Source: Xestospongia bergquistia
Taxonomy: Eukaryota; Porifera; Demospongiae; Haplosclerida; Petrosiidae
Direction of reading: 5' to 3'
DNA length: 64,000 bases
NCBI GenBank assembly: GCA_963965975.1
Contig: OZ014424.1
Location: 4,712,001 to 4,776,000, forward strand
The notes below the pieces were generated by a model that did no database searches, was not told where the DNA came from, and was given only the letters and a program-made list of their open reading frames with translations. This document shows positions 24,136 through 36,119 of the stretch, in pieces. The position numbers were made by a program, and so were the translations under genes. Each line of letters opens with the position of its first letter. The stretch's first letter is position 1.

Positions 24136-25943
24136 ATGGCAGATCAAAGGGGAAGCTCTTCAAAAGAATCTACTGTTAATCCGTTTACACACAAACTCCA
24201 TTTCACTTACTGGGATATCTTGAAGGTATAAAATACTAATCAGTAGCGTAGTCTTAGCTGTTTTAAATGCTGTCAATAAAATAACTAGAGAATCAAGTAC
24301 ATGTACCTTATATTAAGCTTTGTGGCAGGCCCTGTCAATACAGTCAAACAATAGACAATAGAGTGGTCAAATGATTGCAGTGCAATATACTTTGTCCAAT
24401 TTGAGTTTTGCCCATTCCGTGAAATATATCTCAAGTAAGGAATAAGCTAGATAGAAATGGTTTGTACCATTCAATATGTGTAAAAACCAGAGTGCTAGTT
24501 GTTCAGAAAATAGTAAATTAGAATCTTATATGTAAAATTAATGGTGTTTTCTGTATTCCACAATGATGTGATGTCTTTACATATCATTAAAGAAAGCTTG
24601 CAAAATTGTAGCAAGAAATTAATGACCTTTGCTCTTTTAATTAACACACTGCTCTAATTTTTAGTCAGGTTTTCTTTATATTACAGATAGCTTTCAACAC
24701 ACTATGGCTTTTACCTCTTCGTATGATTATTTTAATGCTAAGTTGTATAGCCTTCCTAAGTATTGGCTTCATTGCAGGAACAAAGTCCAACAAACCTTTA
24801 TATGGCTGGAGAAAGTAAGTACATATTTTATTATTTAGTAATGATAGTTTGATGTACTTTCATCTCTTTTTGCTGTAGAGTCTTGTTTCATAGAGGAGGA
24901 AGCTATACGATGAGAATGTTTTTATTGGCATTTGGTTTTCACTCGATCAAAGTTAAAGGAAAGAGAGCGTCCTTTCAAGAGGCTCCTATTAAAATAGTAG
25001 CACCACATTCGTCAGTATGTGACTATACTCCTTTATGTATTGGTTGTGTCCCTTCCTTTATAAGTAAAATGGAAAACAAAAAATTGCCTTTCTTTGGATG
25101 TGAGTTTCTGAAGTGTGCATAGCATATCTAAGATTTCTGTATGTATGTAACAATACTATAACTGAAAAAATCATTTTATAATTGTTTTGGAAGATATTGA
25201 CTTTGCAGTGAAATACTAACTAGAGCTACAAAGACTGCACAATTAGTGACAGCGTCTGTGGAAGAGTAGTAGCTAGAAATACAAGCTAGCTTTAAGGATT
25301 GTTAGTTACACCCATTGTTGTAGCACTCACAATTAGGGCTAATAAAATTCTTTGGTCAGTTGGAGGTTAGAGGATGTGGTTTAATTATACAGCAATAAAA
25401 ACAAGCATAACAGTAACATGTGGTCTAAAATGATTATAAGTAACACTATGTACCATACAATAAACTATAAATGTTATCATGATTACTATGTTAAAGTTGA
25501 ATATTATTTGTGTCATTGACATCATATGATTGTCTTATCATCTTTATTATTTCTGTATGGTCCTGTAGATTGTTTTAATTATGGATGCAAGTGTATTTTC
25601 GTTGATCGAACTGATCCTAACTGTGCTGAAAAGTTGCATGAGGACATTATGTCAAGAATAAACTCTAAGGATGAATGGCCTGATATATTGATATATCCTG
25701 AAGGTTGGTTACTGTATGAATAGATGGACAGATTGTAATAATGCATAATGTATTAAAGGAACGACAACCAATTCAAAATCAATGATTCGATTTAAATTAG
25801 GTGAGTAATTGTTTTAGTGACTAAACCAGTTTGTTGTGTTGTAAATGTGTACGCAGGTGCATTTAAGCCTCAAGTACCAGTGCAACCTATATCGATCAGA
25901 TTTCCCAACAGATTGGTATGTTAGGATTGATTGTGACTGTCAG

Positions 25944-25987
<44 letters not shown>

Positions 25988-27588
25988 TTCGCTCTCTTTC
26001 TCTCTCTCTAGAACACTATGGTTTGGGCTGATGATAGTTTTGGAGTGTAAGTAATTTACAGTCATTTAATAATTATTTAATCATTTTCTTACATTACAGA
26101 GTGGCTTCATTTTATTTAACATTTTGTCAATTCTACAACAATCTAGAAGTAGAGGTATAATATATATATATACAATATTTTGTTATAGTAAATCAATGAA
26201 AATTCCATCTTGTGTATATAAAGAGATAATTTAAAAATTTAGAAAATTGATAAAAATACAAAATTTAACCCTTCATCAATTTTAATGTTACTTAATGCAC
26301 AGTATCATAAAACAAACTGATCATGATAAGCAATGATATTGTAGCAAGTTGTATATACCAACTTTTTTCATCTGCAGTTTATGCCTGTGTATTATCCATC
26401 AGAAGAGGTAAGTATAGTACATGTGTATATAGACGCTATTGCTCTGATATTTCTCCTAGGAGAAAAAAGATCCCAAGTTATTTGCTGAGAATGTACGAAG
26501 TCTTATGGCTCAGTGAGTCACTTGCAAAAAAATTATGCTTAAGTCTATAGTGTAGAATTTGTTATAATACTAATATATTTGTTATGTCATGTGTAGATCA
26601 TGTGACATTCCTACATCTGAACATACATTTGAAGATATTCTTTTAGGACGTAAAGCTAAGTCATTAGGTATGCCCTATGCATCAGGTATTGTGGAATATG
26701 GCAGAACCATCAAACCATTTCAGTGAGTCTCACGTTAACATTGTCCCTCTTCCCAAAGCAAATAAAAAAATATTATAAAATTGTTTGTCGTTGTCACAAT
26801 AAATCTTATAATGCACTTTCTTTCAGAGTGTCTTTTGATCAAATTAAGAAATTACTCTTACAATTTGCTCAAATTGATTGTAACAAAGATGGACTGATTT
26901 CTGCTGAAGATTTAGCTCAGTATCTTAAAATTCCTTATGATAGCTGTTGTAGCGTTCTCTTTGACAAGTTAGACAAGGTCACATTAAAAATAAACATTTG
27001 GTTTGACTTCATATTTATTTTATCACTTATTAGGATAAAGAAGGACTAATCACATTTAAGTCTTACGTTGATGGCCTTCTGACACTTTCACAACCTCTAT
27101 TGAACGATGAACCATTACTTCAACAAATGTTCAATGTATGTGGTAGCATTAAATAAAGTAGTATAGAAAAGGAATCTGAATCGAAACTAGTTCATTCCCT
27201 AACTGTCTCTCTCTAGTTTTTTGATGAAGATAGCGATGGATTAATGACAAGGGAAGATCTCTTCAAGTTACCTTTTATTAAAAGAGAAGGCAATGAAGAG
27301 AATGAAGACTTAACTAATCATTTACATTTTCGTCATCAACATAAAGACTCAACAACTCAATCTGGTCATAAGAAAAAAAAAGAAGAGAAAGAAGAAAGAG
27401 TTGTATCACTCCTAGATATGACTGGACCATGGAATTATGGTAAACCAATCATAACAGCCTCTTCAGTAATGACTGTCCATTGTACCTTTTTAGATCAATT
27501 CAAGTCACTAATTGAAGATAATGTGGTCTATTTACTTCTTTATCATGAATGTCAGAATGCTGGGCTATCAGCAGTATCCTCTACATAA
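24136..27588 (+). CDS. lysophospholipid acyltransferase, LPCAT1/2-type, EF-hand (copy A)
   Basis: ER enzyme moving an acyl chain from acyl-CoA to lysophosphatidylcholine or a related lipid. Fifteen exons: 24136-24225, 24687-24814, 24879-25099, 25569-25703, 25759-25800, 25857-25915, 26012-26046, 26100-26154, 26378-26407, 26460-26512, 26597-26722, 26827-26977, 27034-27135, 27217-27439, 27494-27588; 514 residues. A hydrophobic segment (exon 2) precedes the catalytic HX4D motif HSSVCD, then YPEGTTTN (EGT motif). Two EF-hand loops follow, DCNKDGLISAEDL and DEDSDGLMTREDL. The last intron (27440-27493) is only 54 nt and open in frame, so a 532-residue form is also possible. The tandem relative at 30114 shares exon structure. 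Substrate choice among LPCAT types is not decided. Confidence 0.87.
25949..26011 (+). repeat. TC microsatellite at a 3' splice site (LPCAT copy A)
   Basis: A (TC)n tract interrupted by a few TTTC and GC steps runs directly into the AG that precedes exon 7 of copy A (exon starts AACACTATGG at 26012). It doubles as the polypyrimidine tract. The same intron of copy B carries a longer version. Confidence 0.85.
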
Positions 27589-28689
27589 TTACAAGCAGCT
27601 GGCTTAAGCATTTATGAAAAGAAAATGATTTACAACTATTATATCTTAGGACGTTTTTTATTGTTTTCTTTTAATATAATATGAACAATCCAGTTTTTAT
27701 GTTGTAATACAATTAATGATTTTTTGTTACTTTTATAGACTTTAGCATTGTCTGTGAGCACAAGTAATTACAATACTTAACAAAGATCTATAATATAGCT
27801 AACTTCATTAAAAAATTGGAGTGATTTTATTGCTATATTTATGGGCCTTTCTTAATTTGAACCATGGTCTTGAGTCAAAAAATGAAAATCAGCACACACT
27901 GAAAATCACTTGAAAACGTTTTATGGAGTTAGCTGTATAGGTCCTTGTTAAGTGACGTTAATATCACTGCTCTTAAATGTTGTATTAGATCTTTAAAATG
28001 CTACAATAATGCCCCTTGTTCTACTGGTACATGTAAATTAATGAAAACATTTATTACATGTACATGTAAATTGATGAAAACATTTATTGCCATAAATTTG
28101 TTGGAAACAATGCCAGGTATTAAACCTACCAGGTTAATAAATATTGTTTAATTTCCAATGTATTAATGGTAAATTTTAAAACTAATTGGATAAATAGAAT
28201 CCTGACCCTATGACAACTAAGCTAACTATCGTTTTAAAAATAAATGTAATAATTCATGATTGTATTATTATGTTTTCAAGTTTTGTTCAAAACTTTGTAA
28301 TTAAAATCTATTAAAGTTGTTCTATTAGGTGCCACGTGTGCATCATATTTTCCCACCATAATAATGGCCACACATTTGCTGTGGTAAGAATGCATTATAG
28401 TTATTTTGTTAAGAGTAAGCAGTCATTGAAAATGAAGAATGCAATAATTAATTGATGACTTAACCCTCTTATCTGGTATTATTTCATATAATTGGTTGGG
28501 TAGTATTATAATAGTTTTAGTAATAATCATCTCAATTGTCTTGTTCATTATGTAAAATATAGTTGTTAAAGGTTTTGACTAGCATTACAAAATTCACAAA
28601 ACAGAAGTAATCCACTTCAATTAGTATTTTGAATTGATCTAGAACATAAATACATTACATATGAATAGATTCATAAGATCTAATCATAA
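27589..28689. other. intergenic, no gene seen
   Basis: AT-rich DNA after LPCAT copy A. It holds a short tandem duplication around ACATGTAAATTAATGAAAAC (28028-28090) and, near 28330-28385, a sequence with TTTTCCCACCATAATAATGG that resembles the block at 58405-58430. No coding exon was recognised. Confidence 0.6.
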
Positions 28690-29694
28690 TCCCATGGTCC
28701 AGCATGTCTAGGAGCAATACAACTTTCTCCTTTTCTTTCATTTTCTTTTTTTCTTACGAGCAGATTGAGTCTTTGTGTTGATGACAAGAATGTAAATGAT
28801 TAGCTATGTCTTCATTCTCTTCATTGCCTTCTCTTTTAATAAAAGGTAGATCTTCCTTTGTCATTAATCTATCACTATCTTCCTCAAAAAATTAGAGAGA
28901 GACAGAAATATATCTTCACAGTTACATTATTTGTGAATTAGTTTAAATTCAAGACCTCCTTTCTATACTACTTTATTTGACATGATCTATTTATCCACAC
29001 AATATATTAATATACAACATATTCCACATTGTAAACTTAAGCGTAATTTTTTCGCAAGTGACTCACTGAACCATAAAACTTCATACATCCTTATTACCAA
29101 GTGTTATAATTCATGTTTGTTTAAATGCATCCTCTCCACTACTCTTCATGTATGGGTTCATACACTTCTAAAGCATCTAGTTCAATTGCCCATAACTATC
29201 ATTATATAAACAAACTATTTAAGAGTGTCATATTTCCAGGGTCATGTATAGCATTACATCGTTATCCCATATGCGAAAATAACGTAGAACTCATCTTAAA
29301 TAGATTTGGTTCGTATCTTATTTTCGACTACTTCTCAAAATTAACTTACATCCAAACAATGGCACATTTTAAAGCTGTTAACAAATTAATGAAAACACTT
29401 AACAATCACAATTATGCATGCAGAAACACATGATATGATACATGTATGCATTTATAATATTGTGCTATTATTCATGCAAGCATTTTTAAGTTCTTGATCA
29501 AAATGGGACTAGACCAACTGAACCCAACCAAATAAAAAGAAGTTTATTATACTGATTAACTTTTTCCATCCTTGTAGTGGTTTTGTTGGGCTTTCTCCAT
29601 GTCCTGCAATGACCACAAGAAGTGTACCAGTGGTAAAGGTTATACCAATGAGGAGAAAACAAAGGAAAAATAACCATATCGTATTGATAACAAT
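28690..29694 (-). pseudogene. inverted, broken third LPCAT copy
   Basis: Read on the minus strand, 29694-29561 is an open exon-2 homologue with splice sites at both ends; it reads INTIWLFFLCFLLIG and ends PTKPLQGWKK, like exon 2 of both active copies. Then 29095-29035 matches the exon-10 end and donor of copy A, 29035-28980 matches its intron, and 28960-28692 matches the intron 13/exon 14 junction and most of exon 14, with deletions and frame changes. The catalytic exons 3-9 were not found. The copy is therefore an inverted relic between the two working genes. Confidence 0.78.
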
Positions 29695-29864
29695 CTAAAT
29701 GGTTAACAATAGTAATAATAATATAAGGAACTGCAGATAATGGAATGTCACTTTAAAGTGAAATTAATACAATTAGGTTCTGATGTTTAAGGTTTAGGGT
29801 ACAGGGTCTGTTACTGGTACTGTAGACCTACTTGTTATAAGCAATTAACATACTTATTATAATT

Positions 29865-29981
29865 ACTAAATACGACATCTTTAAAGTTAGTAATTTAAAT
29901 AAATAACAATAATAATAATTTGTTTTATTATTATTATAGTTATTTATTTTAATTACTAACTTTAAAGATGTCGTATTTAGT
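29865..29981. repeat. foldback palindrome upstream of LPCAT copy B
   Basis: Two arms of about 57 bp (29865-29920 and 29925-29981) are near-perfect inverse complements; the outer end is ACTAAATACGACATCTTTAA and the centre is (AAT)n/(ATT)n. The loop is only a few bases. It lies about 130 bp upstream of the first codon of copy B. It looks like a MITE-type foldback and could also affect the promoter. Confidence 0.85.
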
Positions 29982-30113
29982 CAAGTTAGGTGAAAAAATC
30001 CATAGTATTTTGATACAATTTTGTGTGGGGGAAGATTAGCCATGACACTTAATAATGTCGCTTTAATGATAGAGTCCGAGCCACGCCTTGTTGTGGTAAT
30101 CAGATCAGTGTTC

Positions 30114-32188
30114 ATGGACGACCTGAGAGATAAATTTGGCTACACGACTCTGAAAAATGAAGGAGAAATCCCTTCAGAGTCATGTAGATCACGTCAAGCT
30201 CCCATTGATCCGTTCACACAGAAGCTTAACATGACCACTTGGGACATTTTAAAGGTATCGTACGACAGAAATGTACCAATACATACAGCTCTTTCTTTTA
30301 TGCAGGTTGCTATTAACACACTATGGCTAGTCCCGCTACGTCTTATCCTCTTTGTAATACCAACAGTCCTTGTTGGTCTTCTTATCTCGTTCATTGCAGG
30401 AGTCAGAGAAGAATCAACAAGACCTTTAAGAGGATGGAAAAAGTCAGTTTTGTCTGGTTCAGAGATATTAATTCTCTCTCTCTCTCTAGATTTCTAATAC
30501 ACAGATTTGGAACTTTTCTAAACAGAATTTTATTATTTGGAGTTGGTTTTTATTGGATTAAAGTGACAGGGAAACCAGCCTCCTCTCAAGATGCTCCAAT
30601 AAAAGTAGCTGCACCACATTCATCTTTTTTTGATGTACTTCTGTTAAGTCTACCATCTGTACCTGCCTTTGTTACTAAAGCATCTAATAGAAACCTACCT
30701 ATATTTGGACGTGAGTTTATATATTGTATGTTGTCATAGCAATGGTTGGCATTCATCAAAATTTACAAGTTCAAGGTATTGACAACAGCTGTTAGCCACT
30801 TAATGACTTCTAACTAGTAATTTTAGGCATGTACTAATTTCTACTAAATGAAGAGCTTACCTCGTAGCAGCTAGATTTTGACATCTTTGTCATTGATCTT
30901 CGTATCTAGAAATGAACTACCTTTAATTTTAGACTATAAAAGCAAGCCTATTGGAAATAATTTAGAATTTTAGAAGCACAAGATTGTAGTTCACAGCATG
31001 TTTTAAGACATAGTATCGAGCTCTCTACAACTGTAATTTATGTGATTAAGTGTCATCAGGTGTAGTACAGTAGTTGACAGTGTTTTCACCACTTGATAGT
31101 GTGGTGTGGTGTTACCAAATAAGGATGTAGTGATATTTGTTCCTGTTAATTCCTCTGTTTGTTGCAGTATGGTCACACTGTTACCATGGTAATATAGATC
31201 AAAGGTTTTCTGATAATAGCTGTGATATAGACATGGCATGATATGAATTTAAATAAGACCTATTATAGTTGTAATTGTCAAAGGGTTTCCTTTCTAACTA
31301 CTATTATATTATATATACACATAACCACATAACGTGGTAGCTATGGAATAGTCATATCAACTATACACCATAAATTAAACTAAAGACAAGTTTCTATAAG
31401 GTTCATTTGTTTATGCTATTTGTATTGGCTGGCAATAATAATAATGTTAACAGTAGAGGATCAATGTTCAACTGTAAAGTAATCAGTTTTGAATAAGACA
31501 CACAATTTATAGAGAGATATCTTGCTGACAGTTTTGATAAGTGACATATCACATTTGTCTTGTTTCACTTTGATATATGGACAATGTGAGGAACACCTCT
31601 CATGAGGTCACCTCTTCAATCTATTAGAGGCAATAAATAAAAATTAAGCTAATATTTTGACCCTAATAAAATTTTGACAGAATTTGATAGTTTGTTTATG
31701 ACTGCACTTATTAACACATGTACTTGTGAAATTGTGATGAGGGTTAAATTTATACCCAGAAGTTAATTCATAGGATAATTTTAATATTTTTATTTTTTAA
31801 AAGGTCTATTTGATCAAACAATGAAGTGTATATTTGTATCAAGATTGGATCCTCAATCTCGACAGCAATGCAAGGATGAAATCACTCGGAGAGTTAACTC
31901 TGAAGATGAATGGCCACCAGTTCTAATTTTTGCTGAAGGTACTAATAATATTTAAATGAACATGAGAGTTAGAGTTATGTGAAACTTTTGTGGTTTTCTT
32001 GTAGGTACTACAACCAATCGTAAAGCCATCATACAATTCAAACTTGGTAAATACAATATAAATTAGTTGATTCTATAGCCAGTGTATTTTATTAGGTGCA
32101 TTTAAACCTAATGTCCCAGTACAACCTGTAGTTATTAAATATAAGAACAAATTGGTAAGGTGAAAAGAGAACGTGATATAAATCTCTC

Positions 32189-32262
<74 letters not shown>

Positions 32263-33538
32263 GAACACTATGGTTTGGGCTGACAATGGAGTTCATGTGT
32301 AATAATAAAATTCTAAAAGAATAATATTGTTTAGTGTTTTTTTTCAGACTTATGTCTCTCTATTTGACGCTTTGTCAGTTAAATAATCATGCTGAGATGG
32401 TGGTGAGTATAGCTATCTATAATATTAATAAATGTACATTAGTTATATCAGGAGTTAATGCATATAAAACACAATGCTATTATAATTAATATACTATCCA
32501 TCATCACTTGAGTTACATATGGCTTTCTTTACTATAGTATCTTCCAGTCTATCAACCATCAGAGGAGGTAAGTAAACTTTGTATGTTGTTTTAAAGTTCA
32601 TACACACACACAAACACAGAGAGAAAGAGAGAAAGAGAGCATCTTGACTCTTGTGATAATAAGTTACTTTCATCTAACAACATGCTATGATTATTACTAG
32701 TTAATGATGAATGTAACGTTATGCTCTTCAAGTAACAAGAGTATGATCATGTGACGAATTTATAACAAAAATGTAGTCTCCATACAACAACTGAAGTAAC
32801 AATAAAGAATAAAAGTCTGTTGAAAATAGTTTTATTTTGAGAATTATGCTGACGTATTTCCTAAACAAAGCATTACAATAGATATGTATGCAAGCAGTTT
32901 TATGTATTTGTTAATACTTACTTCACGTCTTAAGATATAGTTCCTTTATTGCTAGGAGAAGGAGAATCCACAACTTTTTGCTGATAATGTACGAAATGTT
33001 ATGGCTCAGTGAGTTTATTATAAGTACAACTAATCATTAACGTATATCTGTTATGTCATGTGTAGATCATGTGATGTTCCTACATCTGAACATACATTTG
33101 AAGATGTTCTTTTAGCACGTAAAGCTAAGTCATTAGGTATGCCCTATGCATCAGGTATCGTGGAATATGGCAGAACTATCAAACCATTTCAGTGAGTCCA
33201 GATACTACAACATAGCACAGTGACATAATAAGAATTGTGTCCTTAAATCATGCTCAACCTATGACTGGTTCCGATAACATTATTATTATTAACGTATTGA
33301 TAATATATCTATTACAATATATAGCTAGTGGTATTCTTGTTGTGTATTCACTTTCTTTTAATAGAGTATCAGTTGATCAGATGAAGAAACTGTTGAGACG
33401 ATTTGCTCAAATTGACCGCAATAAAGATGGTTTAATTTCTGTTGAAGACTTGGCGTATTTTCTACGTGTCCACCAAGATGCATGTTTTAATGCTCTCTTT
33501 GATAAATTAGACACAGTAAGATCATTTGATTCAATGCA

Positions 33539-33605
<67 letters not shown>

Positions 33606-34705
33606 AGTAATACTGGCTTGATTTCATTTTGTAAATATGCTAATGGTCTTTTAAGACTTTCGAAACCTCTTCTCGATACTGAAGACTTTTTTCACTCTAT
33701 TTTCAATGTAAGTAAATGAACTTTAAAATATTGTCTACTTTTGTAGCCTCTTCAAAACCTCAATTATTTACAATAATAGTTTTAGTATAATAATAGGTAG
33801 TACTGTTTTGGTAGTAAATTATAAGTCTTTGAATGTAGCATACACAATTAACATCATCGTAGTTCATAGATATCTTTATTGTTGTAGTTTTTGGATCATG
33901 ATGGTGACGGGTTAATATCACGGGATGATCTCTTTGAGTTACCATTAGTTAAAGGACATAATAATAGTTGTAGTTATAGTAACCTTTATGATGTCATCTT
34001 TGAGGGTAATAATAATCAATTCTTTCATTGGAGATGTAACAGGTGTACACCCCCTCATTCTGCCTGTCAAGGATCAGGAGAAGCAGAGGAAGGTGAAGAA
34101 GGAAGTAGTGTCGTGGTGATACCCCTGATGGACATGGCTGGACCATGGAATTATGGTATGATAAATGGATGAATGGAATGGATGAATGGATGAATGGATG
34201 GATGTGTAGATAGACAGATGGTATGATAAGAAACTTGACGAAGTAAGGAACCTCTATTATCGTAAATTAGTAACATTTTGTTAGCTTAAAATCTTTTTTA
34301 AATTCATTAATAGTAAATTTTGTCTTAGTGGTTTATGCATAATATAATTGTGGTCCACCTGGTCATATTATAAGCAATATTAATACTATATAAGTAGTAT
34401 ATACCATAGCTCTATAGTAATGCTACAATATAGCTGTGTAAGATGATGATAACAACAGAGAAGTACTAACAAATATGTAATTATAAAACACATTCACATC
34501 TTATTTACTGTGTCCTCTTGATTTTGTCACATCAAATTTATTTTAAAAATTTTAACGAAAAACAATTATTAAAACTAATGTTTATTGCTTTTGTTTTCTT
34601 ACAGATCAATTCAAGTTATTAATTGAAGACAATCTAGATTATTTACTTCTCTTTCATGATTGTCAGAATGCTGACCTCTCGAGCCAACAACCTCCACCTG
34701 TTTAA
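30114..34705 (+). CDS. lysophospholipid acyltransferase, LPCAT1/2-type, EF-hand (copy B)
   Basis: Tandem paralogue of copy A. Fifteen exons: 30114-30254, 30306-30442, 30490-30710, 31804-31938, 32005-32046, 32096-32154, 32264-32298, 32348-32402, 32538-32567, 32956-33008, 33066-33191, 33365-33515, 33606-33707, 33888-34155, 34605-34705; 551 residues. Catalytic motifs HSSFFD (HX4D) and FAEGTTTN are intact. EF-hand loops: DRNKDGLISVEDL and DHDGDGLISRDDL. Exon 14 has an extra Asn/Cys/acidic insertion (GNNNQFFHWRCNRCT) before DMAGPWNYG. I chose the ATG at 30114; an upstream in-frame ATG at 30042 would add 24 residues. Exon lengths equal copy A for exons 3-13, so the duplication kept the gene structure. 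Ends in QQPPPV. Confidence 0.87.
32183..32263 (+). repeat. long TC microsatellite at a 3' splice site (LPCAT copy B)
   Basis: An almost pure (TC)n tract of about 75 bp ends in the AG before exon 7 of copy B. A second one of about 58 bp, 33545-33602, lies just before exon 13 of the same gene. Confidence 0.9.
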
Positions 34706-35397
34706 TTATGATGATGTCATTATGACTTAATGACTATGATGTCATTTGACCTATTGTCAACTTTTATTTTTCCTTTTAAATTTCCCATTTAGTTTTATTA
34801 AGAATGAGAATTGTTTTGTTATTATATAAAAATTTATTTATTTAAAGTGCTATTGGAAACTGGTAATATACAACATTGTTTATACATTTTAAAATTATTC
34901 AATTATTGTAATAACCAATTTGTAGCTTACATAATGGGTGGGTTATTGTGGAACTTATGGAATTCTTGTGAAGTGCTCACTATATAATGTTTGTGATTTA
35001 TACTATTGCTAAGTAACAATCAATACAGTGAGTGATCACATGAAATAAGTGTTCCACCAATGTAAACTACAAAATTTTTACTGTGTGCAATTGTTGCTAT
35101 GGTAGTTGTTGCCATGGTGATGTACATGTTGTTGCTTTTGATATGTTACTATGGTAATATTCAACTTTTTGCTAAAGGTACCCCAGCATGGTCCTGAGCC
35201 AAAAACTTCATCTACTATTCTTAGAAATATGACAATATAGTTCAGGGGATTTTACAAGTTGAGTTTTAGCTTCCATACAGGTCATATAGGAGTAGTATTA
35301 TCATCATGTGCATATGACCACATTTTATTTGAACACCATTTAATTAGGGCTTTTAAGTGGACCATAACCAATTATCCTTTTAAGGTCATGTGTGTAA

Positions 35398-35850
35398 GAT
35401 ACTATATTAGTTTTACATGTATCACATGATGCAGTTATATAATACATGTATCACATGACACAGTTATATAATACTATAATACATGTATCACATGACACAG
35501 TTGTATAATACTATAATACATGTATTATACATGTATCACATGACACAGTTGTATAATATTATAATACATGTGTTATACATGTATCACATGACACAGTTGT
35601 ATAATATTATAATACATGTATTATACATGTATCACATGACACAGTTGTATAATATTATAATACATGTATTATACATGTATCACATGACACAGTTGTATAA
35701 TATTATAATACATGTCTTATACATGTATCACATGACACAGTTGTATAATATTATAATACATGTCTTATACATGTATCACATGACACAGTTGTATAATATT
35801 ATAATACATGTGTTATACATGTATCACATGACACAATCATACATGTATTA
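35398..35850. repeat. 48-bp minisatellite
   Basis: About eight copies of a 48-bp unit containing ATACATGTATCACATGACAC and AGTTGTATAATATTATAA; the first copies are shorter. Because 48 is a multiple of three, a repetitive open frame appears by chance on the plus strand; I do not consider it a gene. Diverged units recur at 36775-36855 inside the Kelch gene. The rest of the gap 34706-36119 shows no gene. Confidence 0.9.
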
Positions 35851-36119
35851 TATGACACAGCCATTTATATTTATCAATTTTTAATTGAATGATCTATTGG
35901 TGACAATATTGAATACAATGAAAATTGGGATATAATTATAATAGAAAATGAATGTAATGATGAAATGGGATATATTCACAGCAAAATTTTTGTAACTAAC
36001 TAACTACGTTAATTAAAACTCATTAATTAATTAATTGACATTTCTTGTATCAAAGATTTGATAATAATATACTTCATAATATTAACACTTGCATTGATAC
36101 AGGATGTTTTAAGGCGGCC

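Noticed and set aside
30021..30113. Longer N-terminus for LPCAT copy B from upstream codons
   Set aside because: The frame opens without ATG at 30021 and the added residues do not resemble copy A; the ATG at 30114 is preferred, with 30042 as an alternative.
35483..35884. 133-codon plus-strand ORF of 16-residue repeats
   Set aside because: It is entirely the 48-bp minisatellite read in frame; no splice sites, no family resemblance.
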